From: JAIVGZ01 sp964552205
GTDB lineage: Bacteria > Pseudomonadota > Gammaproteobacteria > Natronospirales > JAIVGZ01
NCBI GenBank assembly: GCA_964552205.1
Contig: CAZKFT010000051.1
Coordinates: forward strand, 1-11,655
DNA: 11,655 nucleotides
Reading direction: 5' to 3'
Under the pieces are notes generated by a model. It worked only from the letters and a program-made list of their open reading frames with translations. It ran no database searches and was not told where the DNA came from. The position numbers and the translations under genes are program-made. Each line of letters begins with the position of its first letter. Positions within the stretch are counted from its first letter, which is position 1. Of the stretch, positions 1-5,392 are shown one piece after another.

Positions 1-82
1 CGGGTTGAACCCGCGTAGCGGGTTCACAAAATCGCCGGGAGCGATTTTGGACCGCCGAAGGCGGGCCCGAGCAATTCCCGCC
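1..82. repeat. Chain of short perfect inverted repeats (hairpin array), cut by the window edge
   Basis: Successive perfect hairpins sit end to end. The first has a 9-bp stem TGAACCCGC/GCGGGTTCA with loop GTA (6-26). The second has a 9-bp stem CAAAATCGC/GCGATTTTG with loop CGGGA (27-49). The third has a 5-bp stem CCGCC/GGCGG with loop GAA (52-64). GGCGGG at 60-65 can alternatively pair with CCCGCC at 77-82. CGGGTT at 1-6 repeats the right arm of the first hairpin, so another unit probably lies upstream of the window. No stem is followed by a T-run, so this is not a simple intrinsic terminator. It resembles the palindromic intergenic repeats (REP-like) of many proteobacteria, but I cannot assign a named family. 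An open reading frame runs through it, but I regard that as non-coding. Confidence 0.75.
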
Positions 83-106
83 CCTAAAGGTGTACCCTGT
101 TTCGCC

Positions 107-589
107 ATGTCGGACATCTCTTTCCGCCGCCTGCGCCATGCCGACCTGCCGCTACTCGCGCGTTGGCTCCAAGAGCCTCATGTGGCGCGCTGGTTCCATC
201 CCGCGGACGATTGGCTAAGCGAAATGCTGGAAGATCTCGGCAGCGCGTGGCTCGAGCATTACATTGCCTACCTCGATGATGAGCCCATAGGGTTTGTCCA
301 ACGCTACGATGCAGCGCTTGCGCCCTCTGGTCCATGGAGTAGCCAGCCACCAGGCACCTGGGGATTGGATCTGTTTCTGGGCGATGCGAGCATACTAGGC
401 AAAGGACTGGGCACGCGCATGTTGGACGAGTTCGTCAGTCAGGTGTGCTGGACAGACTCGCGGGTTGATCGCTTGCTGGTGGACCCGGAGGACGGTAACG
501 CCGTAGCTATCGCCACTTACCGGCGTGTCGGGTTTCAGCCAAGCGCCGATGACCCGGAAATCTGGACACTTGAGAGGGGGCCGCGATGA
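107..589 (+). CDS. GNAT-family N-acetyltransferase, AAC(6')-like
   Basis: A 160-residue cytoplasmic acetyl-CoA-dependent acyltransferase of the GNAT fold. The acetyl-CoA binding loop LGKGLGT is at residues 97-103, preceded by GLDLFLGDAS (86-95). It is followed by VDPEDGNAVAIATYRRVGF (125-143), the usual final strand and helix. This order and wording recall aminoglycoside 6'-N-acetyltransferases of the AAC(6')-Ib type (as I remember that family: GIDQFLANASQLGKGLGT). The same subfamily also includes siderophore-biosynthesis and uncharacterised acetyltransferases, so the substrate is not settled. The ATG at 107 is chosen because homology starts there; the frame is open upstream to position 5, but only through the hairpin array. 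AAAGGTG at 86-92 could be the ribosome site, but it is 14 nt away, which is long. The stop overlaps the pirin start as ATGA, so the two genes are probably co-transcribed and translationally coupled. Confidence 0.85.
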   Translation: MSDISFRRLRHADLPLLARWLQEPHVARWFHPADDWLSEMLEDLGSAWLEHYIAYLDDEPIGFVQRYDAALAPSGPWSSQPPGTWGLDLFLGDASILGKGLGTRMLDEFVSQVCWTDSRVDRLLVDPEDGNAVAIATYRRVGFQPSADDPEIWTLERGPR

Positions 590-1440
590 TACAACTGACG
601 CTTCCACCCAAAAAATCCGATGTCCTCGGTCTGCCGGTCAAGCGACTGCTCCCACAGGCCAAACGACGGTCTGTCGGCCCATTCATTTTCATGGATCATA
701 TGGGCCCTGCCGATATCGCGGTGGATATCGGGCCGCATCCCCATATCGGTCTCGCGACCGTCACCTGGTTGTTCGAGGGATGTTTACGTCATCGTGACAG
801 CTTGGGGTTCGTACAGGACATACAGCCCGGTGATGTGAACTGGATGACGGCAGGATCCGGCATTGTCCATTCAGAGCGCACACCCGAGGAATCGCGGGAC
901 AAGGACATCTCCCTGCATGGCATCCAGACATGGGTCGCGCTGCCGCAGGCACATGAGGAGACCGCCCCCGCATTCCACCACCACTCCGCAAGAACGCTAC
1001 CCGTACTTGACCAAGACGGCATTCGAATCGTCGTCGTGGCTGGATCCGCGTTTGGCGAGACCTCACCTGTGAAAGTGTTTTCCCCAACGTTGTATTGCGA
1101 CATCCATCTTTCCGGTGGCGCGTCGGTGCAGGTCGGTACCGAGCACGTCGACCGGGCCGTGTATCCCATCAAGGGCAAGTCATTTGTGGATGGGGTGAAA
1201 ATGAAGACGAACCACCTGACAATCCTCTCCTCTGGCGTTGAGGTGACCATTGAAGCAGGCCCGTCCGGGGCCCACTTCATGCTCGTGGGTGGCGCGCCCT
1301 TGGATGGCGAACGCTTCATCCACTGGAACTACGTCGCCAGCACAAGAGAACGAATCCAGGCCGCCGTGGAACGGTGGGACCGGGATGAATTCCCCCGTGT
1401 GCCCGGCGAAACTGGACGAATTCCCCACCCACCCCGGTGA
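586..1440 (+). CDS. Pirin family protein (bicupin)
   Basis: A 284-residue pirin, the usual length for the family. The N-terminal cupin carries the expected metal site: His51 and His53 in PHPHIG, and His95 and Glu97 in GIVHSE, matching the His/His/His/Glu iron ligands of human pirin. FMDHMGP (35-41) and the C-terminal VPGETGRIP are also family hallmarks. The C-terminal cupin covers about residues 165-255. Some bacterial pirins act as quercetin 2,3-dioxygenases and others as redox-sensing regulators; the sequence does not separate these roles. The start ATG overlaps the preceding stop codon (ATGA), with a purine-rich GAGAGGGGG at 572-580 as ribosome site. The gene ends 4 nt before a convergent small gene. 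Cytoplasmic; no signal peptide. Confidence 0.93.
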   Translation: MIQLTLPPKKSDVLGLPVKRLLPQAKRRSVGPFIFMDHMGPADIAVDIGPHPHIGLATVTWLFEGCLRHRDSLGFVQDIQPGDVNWMTAGSGIVHSERTPEESRDKDISLHGIQTWVALPQAHEETAPAFHHHSARTLPVLDQDGIRIVVVAGSAFGETSPVKVFSPTLYCDIHLSGGASVQVGTEHVDRAVYPIKGKSFVDGVKMKTNHLTILSSGVEVTIEAGPSGAHFMLVGGAPLDGERFIHWNYVASTRERIQAAVERWDRDEFPRVPGETGRIPHPPR

Positions 1441-1444
1441 CGGG

Positions 1445-1741
1445 TTATTTCTTGAACAGATTCTCCAGCGCTTTCCGTGCCGCTTCGGCCTTGTCCTCTG
1501 CAGTGCCGGTGTACGCGACAGGGTTGGGGTCGAACCAGTCACAGAAGTTGGCCCGATCAGCATCGCGTGGTGGATCTGCCTTGTCTTCAGAACACCGTCG
1601 ATTGAGCTGCGGCGCATAGTGACGGCACATCCGGCAGCTATACAGGTCGGCCTCGCAGTGCCCACAACGATCCGAGCGCTGCAGCGTCCGCAACGGGCGG
1701 TTGATTGCGGTACCACATTTCCAGCACAGTGCATCAGTCAT
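1445..1741 (-). CDS. Small Cys-rich, probably zinc-binding protein of unknown function
   Basis: A 98-residue soluble protein with eight cysteines in an ordered pattern: CWKC (6-9), CGHC (26-29), CRMC (36-39), then single cysteines at 50 (RRCSED) and 67 (NFCDWF). The first two pairs make a classical zinc ribbon, and CRMC plus Cys50 and Cys67 could form a second site. RMCRHYAPQ, CSEDKADPP and RANFCDWFDP look like a small conserved but uncharacterised proteobacterial family I have seen without a function. The C terminus (about 78-98) is a charged Ala/Lys-rich helix. No good Shine-Dalgarno precedes the ATG. The gene converges on pirin with a 4-nt gap and diverges from gdx across 18 bp, so its promoter must lie inside the gdx coding sequence. 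Zinc binding is inferred from the cysteines; it could equally be a nucleic-acid or protein adaptor. Confidence 0.82.
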   Translation of the reverse strand: MTDALCWKCGTAINRPLRTLQRSDRCGHCEADLYSCRMCRHYAPQLNRRCSEDKADPPRDADRANFCDWFDPNPVAYTGTAEDKAEAARKALENLFKK

Positions 1742-1759
1742 CGAACAGGAGTGTAAACC

Positions 1760-2092
1760 ATGGCTTGGACCATACTTTTCATCGCGGGACTTTTCGAGAT
1801 TGGCTGGGCGGTCGGCTTGAAATACACCGATGGCTTCACCCGCGGCCTTCCAAGCGCGCTCACCATCGGCGCAATGGCCATCAGCATGTACCTCCTGGCG
1901 CTCGCGGCACGAGACCTGCCAATCGGGACCGCTTATGCAGTGTGGACCGGCATCGGCGCTGCGGGGGCCTTTGTTCTGGGCATTCTGTTGTTCCGTGAAC
2001 CGGTGACCGCCGGACGTATCGCCTGCGTGGCATTGATCATCGCAGGGATTGTAGGGCTACGACTGCTCTCACCGGGCACCACCGCTACCTGA
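1760..2092 (+). CDS. gdx: Gdx/SugE guanidinium exporter (small multidrug resistance family)
   Basis: A 110-residue inner-membrane protein with four helices (about 3-21, 30-50, 57-77, 84-102), the standard SMR size. It acts as a dual-topology dimer that exchanges protons for guanidinium. The essential membrane Glu is present at position 13 (GLFEIGWAVGLKYT). GLKYTDGF (19-26) and GTAYAVWTGIG (56-66) are typical of the Gdx (formerly SugE) subtype rather than the EmrE-like drug pumps. A good ribosome site AGGAG (1747-1751) lies 8 nt before the ATG. Only 18 bp separate it from the divergent Cys-rich gene, so the promoter must lie inside that gene. I see no guanidine riboswitch upstream. It converges on the TPR gene with a 1-bp gap. 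Older annotations would call it sugE. Confidence 0.93.
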   Translation: MAWTILFIAGLFEIGWAVGLKYTDGFTRGLPSALTIGAMAISMYLLALAARDLPIGTAYAVWTGIGAAGAFVLGILLFREPVTAGRIACVALIIAGIVGLRLLSPGTTAT

Positions 2093-2093
2093 C

Positions 2094-4256
2094 TCAGTTT
2101 CCCGGCAAGGGGATGCTATCGGTCTGAGCCCGCACAGCACTCACCTCGGATTTTGCATCGGCGATAATCGCCTCGAACCTCGGGTCACCATGCAGTGGAC
2201 GGAACATCGGCATTCGGTCAGCAGCGCCCAAGTTCCAGTTGCCCTTGCGTAGCTGGGGTGGAAGGAGTGCAAGCAACGGCTCGACTGCCTCGCCACGATG
2301 CGCGCGAATCAACTCCCTGATCCAGCCCACCTCGTCTGCCGGGACGCCTTGAGATTCCAGCACTTCGACAAAATCGAGAATAGCGTCGAGGTAACGATGC
2401 GCGGTCGCATCATCTCCAACCATGAACGACACCATGGCCATTGCGGCCGCGGCATCGGTTGCTGTGTTTGAAATCGGTGCGCCACTGTCCAGTGACCAGT
2501 TCGAGTCCGCCAGATAGCGCCTGCAATACTCCTGCGCCAAATCCAATCGGTCCGTGACCTGCGTCAGGTTGCAGAGCGTTGCATTCTTCTCCATGTTGTC
2601 CGGCCACTCCAGTACCGTCTGTATTGCCGACTCCACGGCAGCGGGCTCTAGGGTGGCGAATGCAAGCGTGATGGGAAAGCGCATGACCATCGGGTGCGAT
2701 GGCTCCAACCGGCTCAGGATTTCCATCTGTTCCGCTGCTCTTTCGTAATCGTGCAACTGGATCAAACTGTTAACGAGGTTGGCACGCATGGTTGCGTCAG
2801 AGGGGGCCAGTTCGACCGCACGCACCAAATGGCGGAAGGCCTCTACACGCGCCCCACGTCCTTGGGCGTCTCCAGCCAAGCCGTAAAAGGTGAATGGATC
2901 GGACGGGTGTTCCCGCTGGATACGGGCCCACAGCGCATCGGCCTCCTCGTGACGGCCCAGCTCCCGCAACTGGGAAGCCAATGCACGCTTCGCGGTCAGG
3001 TACTGCGGGTCGATTTCCACCGCCTTGCGCAAAACCCGCAAAGCATCCTCAAAGCGTGCGGCGCTGGCGTATGACAAGCCCAACCAGTGGTAGGCCGGGC
3101 TGTAGGACGGGTTCAGTTCAATCGCGCGTTCGAACGGCGCAATGGAGTCCGCATGCTCACCGTTGTTCCGGAGCACGAGACCCAAGGACGCATGAGCTTC
3201 TGCAAGGTTAGGGTCAAGTTCAAGTGCGCGACGCGCGAACGGCTCAGCGGTCGCGGTTGCCTGCTCAATCGGTATGCCGCCGTAGGAGCTGATGAGTACC
3301 CAGGAGTCGGCGAGGCCACTGTAGGCTCGCGCATAGGACGGGTCTGCCTCGATGGCGGCCTCGAAATGCTCGATGGCTCGCCGTAGCGCTGCGCCGGTGC
3401 GCTTGTTCATTTCGAAGCGCCCTTTCATATAGGCCTCGAGCGCGGCAACATCCGATGTTGAATGCGTAGTAACCAGTGCTCGCTCGCGCGATCCGAGCGT
3501 TACTTTGAGCGCGTCAACAATGGCCAGTGAGATGTCATCCTGAACCACGAAGATGTCCTGCATCTGCCGGTCATACGTCTCCGACCAGAGATGGAACCCG
3601 TCTTCAGCGCGAATCAACTGCGCGGTGACGCGCACGCGGTCACCCGACCGCCTGACGCTGCCCTCCAGCACGGTGGCGACATTCAGCGCTTCACCGATGC
3701 GTCGGATATCCAGGTTCTGGCCCTTGTACTCGAAGGAGGATGTGCGTGCAGCGACCCGCAAGCCCTCGACTCGGACCAGCGCGTTCAAAAGCTCCTCCGC
3801 AAGACCGTCACCGAAGTATTCATTCTCGGGGTCGCCGGACATGTTCACAAACGGAAGTACGGCGATGGAATCCAACGCCACGGTGAACCCATCGTCCTCC
3901 CCATCAAACGCCCGCTCCCAACCCAACCAGCCAATCACACCCAGCAATACGGCGATTACCACAAAATCGACCAAGCGACCCTTGCGGAGAGTCGCAGCCT
4001 GATCGGGCGACAGGTCATGGACATCGGGTGTACGGACCACTCCCTCACGCGTGAAATCGAACACCCAGGAGAAAATGAGAACCACGGGAAAGCCGATGAG
4101 TGCCAGGACAACGATGAAGGTGACTGTCCACTCGGGCAATTGCAACGCTGGGAAAATGACTGAACTGGCTTCAATGACAACCCAAGCCACTACCGCATAG
4201 ACCGCTGCGGTCTTGGTGACCTTTCGTCGGCGCAACTCGTCCAGGAACCCCCTCAT
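2094..4256 (-). CDS. Membrane-anchored FlgO-like domain and tetratricopeptide repeat protein
   Basis: A 720-residue protein in three parts. The N terminus (MRGFLDELRRRKVTKTAAVYAV) leads into two helices (about 15-37 and 44-66), a short cytoplasmic-looking linker, and a third helix (96-113). Residues about 128-250 are a FlgO/TolB-N-like domain with the conserved run IAVLPFVNMSGD, EYFGDGLAEELLNAL and RTSSFEYKG. Residues about 275-520 hold at least six TPR-type repeats (for example EHFEAAIEADPSYARAYSGLA, and those starting near 335, 370, 404 and 471). In relatives the same FlgO-like/TPR module follows a CadC-type winged helix or an adenylate cyclase domain; here a membrane module takes that place, so no DNA-binding or catalytic domain is seen. 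It probably works as an envelope scaffold or sensor; this is inference. No Shine-Dalgarno precedes the ATG, and a TATAAA lies 8 nt upstream, suggesting a leaderless or nearly leaderless mRNA. Confidence 0.85.
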   Translation of the reverse strand: MRGFLDELRRRKVTKTAAVYAVVAWVVIEASSVIFPALQLPEWTVTFIVVLALIGFPVVLIFSWVFDFTREGVVRTPDVHDLSPDQAATLRKGRLVDFVVIAVLLGVIGWLGWERAFDGEDDGFTVALDSIAVLPFVNMSGDPENEYFGDGLAEELLNALVRVEGLRVAARTSSFEYKGQNLDIRRIGEALNVATVLEGSVRRSGDRVRVTAQLIRAEDGFHLWSETYDRQMQDIFVVQDDISLAIVDALKVTLGSRERALVTTHSTSDVAALEAYMKGRFEMNKRTGAALRRAIEHFEAAIEADPSYARAYSGLADSWVLISSYGGIPIEQATATAEPFARRALELDPNLAEAHASLGLVLRNNGEHADSIAPFERAIELNPSYSPAYHWLGLSYASAARFEDALRVLRKAVEIDPQYLTAKRALASQLRELGRHEEADALWARIQREHPSDPFTFYGLAGDAQGRGARVEAFRHLVRAVELAPSDATMRANLVNSLIQLHDYERAAEQMEILSRLEPSHPMVMRFPITLAFATLEPAAVESAIQTVLEWPDNMEKNATLCNLTQVTDRLDLAQEYCRRYLADSNWSLDSGAPISNTATDAAAAMAMVSFMVGDDATAHRYLDAILDFVEVLESQGVPADEVGWIRELIRAHRGEAVEPLLALLPPQLRKGNWNLGAADRMPMFRPLHGDPRFEAIIADAKSEVSAVRAQTDSIPLPGN

Positions 4257-4264
4257 AAGTGGCT

Positions 4265-4292
4265 TTTATATCATTATTTTCGGTGCTATAAA
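4265..4292. promoter_or_regulatory. Symmetric, fully overlapping divergent promoter
   Basis: TTTATA (4265-4270) and TATAAA (4287-4292) are exact reverse complements, 16 nt apart. Read rightward, TTTATA is a 4/6 match to a -35 and TATAAA a 5/6 match to a -10. Read leftward, the same two boxes swap roles with the same spacing. The -10 boxes end 6 nt before the ATG at 4299 and 8 nt before the ATG at 4256. Transcription would therefore begin at or next to each start codon. Both promoters cannot be occupied at once if this reading is right. The assignment rests on box matching only. Confidence 0.5.
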
Positions 4293-4298
4293 CGACGG

Positions 4299-4943
4299 AT
4301 GACCAAGGGGGCTGGTAGCGCGGTACATGAGTGGATAGTCAACCATGACGACTCATGGCTGTTCATCGTGCTTTATATCGGTCTGGCGGTCACCCTGAGT
4401 CTTGCCATCAGCCTGTTCTGGCTGGTCGTGGTGGTCGGTGCCCATGCGGCCCTCGAATGGTACGTCCACTGGCGCGAACACCCTTCCACCCTCCATACCG
4501 CAGCCCGAGTTGCGTGGGAAATCAAACTGGACGTGGCGCTGGTTTTCTTCGCGCTGGCGCTAGGCGTGTACATGGAATTCGTAATGGGCGTCGCTGGTCT
4601 TTCGGCCGCCGCTCGTGGCGCGCAGGCCACCGGACGCTTCATCGCCTGGCAGCGCGCCCTGCGCGGCATCCTGCTCACTGTAGATGACGCCGCCCAAGTC
4701 GCTCGAGCAGCCGCAGCGGGCCGTGGTAAATCCCAAGGCAAGGACATTCCCAAGGACGAGCCGCCGAAGGTCGGATGGGGTGGCTGGACCGCACCTTGGG
4801 GCTTCGGCGACAAGGTCTCCCTCGGAATCGGCAACGCCTGCCTGATGCTCATCGTCATCTCACCATTCATCACGGGAATGAGTTACGGGGAGGTCATGGA
4901 CATCATCGCCATGGAACTGCACCCCTGGCCACCTGCCGAATGA
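4299..4943 (+). CDS. Predicted three-helix membrane protein, not recognised
   Basis: A 214-residue protein I do not recognise. Hydrophobic stretches lie at about 20-48, 77-100 and 178-194. The first is long and ends in a His/Trp-containing amphipathic stretch (AHAALEWYVHWREH, 48-61). Between the second and third is an Ala/Arg-rich, probably helical segment (about 100-141), then a Gly/Lys/Pro-rich linker with KVGWGGWTAPWGFGDK (157-172), unusually rich in Trp and Gly. No signal peptide cleavage site and no catalytic motif are evident. There is no Shine-Dalgarno; TATAAA lies 6 nt upstream of the ATG. The stop overlaps the next gene's start as ATGA, so the two products are probably made together and may interact in the envelope. 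Start choice is the first ATG in the frame, and it fits the divergent promoter. Confidence 0.75.
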   Translation: MTKGAGSAVHEWIVNHDDSWLFIVLYIGLAVTLSLAISLFWLVVVVGAHAALEWYVHWREHPSTLHTAARVAWEIKLDVALVFFALALGVYMEFVMGVAGLSAAARGAQATGRFIAWQRALRGILLTVDDAAQVARAAAAGRGKSQGKDIPKDEPPKVGWGGWTAPWGFGDKVSLGIGNACLMLIVISPFITGMSYGEVMDIIAMELHPWPPAE

Positions 4944-5392
4944 AGCTGGTGTTGTTGGGTTTGGCAGTTGCTGTCATGGCAAGTGTTGGTTGCGAACGCG
5001 AGCATGACCTGAACCCGGACGCCCTGCATTTTCACTTGGCGATTGAGGCCAGCAATGATGCGACCCGGTTGACCAACCGCTTCACCACCTCGGGCCAGGT
5101 TCCCAATCAGGAAGAACGGGATGCCATCCTGCGTCTTACCCGTATCGCACTCGAACACGCCGACATGGTCCGAGATATCGGTCTTGCGCGGATGCACGAC
5201 GACATGCCCCGCATTTTCCGCGACCGATTCGTGCGTGGGCTTCGGTCTGTGGCATCAGGCCTTGAAGCACGCGACCCGCAGTTGATGGCCGAGGGTCACC
5301 TGCATCTGGACAAATGGGCGGATTGGCTGGAATCCCACGCCCACGAAATCCGCTTTCCGTCTCGACCTACGGCGTTGCCGGATAATAGGTAG
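4940..5392 (+). CDS. Predicted small lipoprotein, not recognised
   Basis: A 150-residue protein with a short lipoprotein-type signal: basic Lys2, a hydrophobic core (3-16) and Cys18 in ASVGC. The lipobox is imperfect (Ser at -3), so lipidation is probable but not certain. Glu follows the Cys, which would favour outer-membrane sorting under the Lol rule. The mature part is polar and mainly helical, with many His, Asp and Arg residues (HFHLAIEASNDATRL, MVRDIGLARMHDDMPRIFRDRF, HLHLDKWADWLESHAHEI). I recognise no family. The frame is open further upstream inside the membrane protein gene, but the ATG at 4940 (ATGA overlap) gives the signal sequence directly at the N terminus. The last 26 nt overlap the convergent abgT-like gene. 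Confidence 0.75.
   Translation: MKLVLLGLAVAVMASVGCEREHDLNPDALHFHLAIEASNDATRLTNRFTTSGQVPNQEERDAILRLTRIALEHADMVRDIGLARMHDDMPRIFRDRFVRGLRSVASGLEARDPQLMAEGHLHLDKWADWLESHAHEIRFPSRPTALPDNR

Noticed and set aside
5..106. N-terminal extension of the acetyltransferase from ATG at position 5
   Set aside because: The 34 extra residues are a translation of the hairpin array, are Arg/Pro-rich, and GNAT homology starts at the Met encoded at 107.
1384..1426. Imperfect 12-bp direct repeat GA(T/C)GAATTCCCC near the end of the pirin gene
   Set aside because: The copies are in different reading frames, and the encoded tail (EFPRVPGETGRIP) is normal for pirins, so no duplication needs to be assumed.
1433..1453. 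Possible terminator CCCG-GTGA-CGGG followed by a T-rich stretch after pirin
   Set aside because: The stem is only 4 bp and the T-run is interrupted, too weak to list as a terminator.
1640..1759. Guanidine riboswitch upstream of gdx
   Set aside because: I looked for paired short hairpins with ACGR loops (guanidine-II) and for longer ykkC-type structure. One ACGA is present without a complementary stem, and the region is coding for the Cys-rich protein.
4775..4939. Longer version of the lipoprotein gene starting inside the membrane protein gene
   Set aside because: The added 55 residues are an out-of-frame reading of the membrane protein gene and would bury the lipoprotein signal internally.
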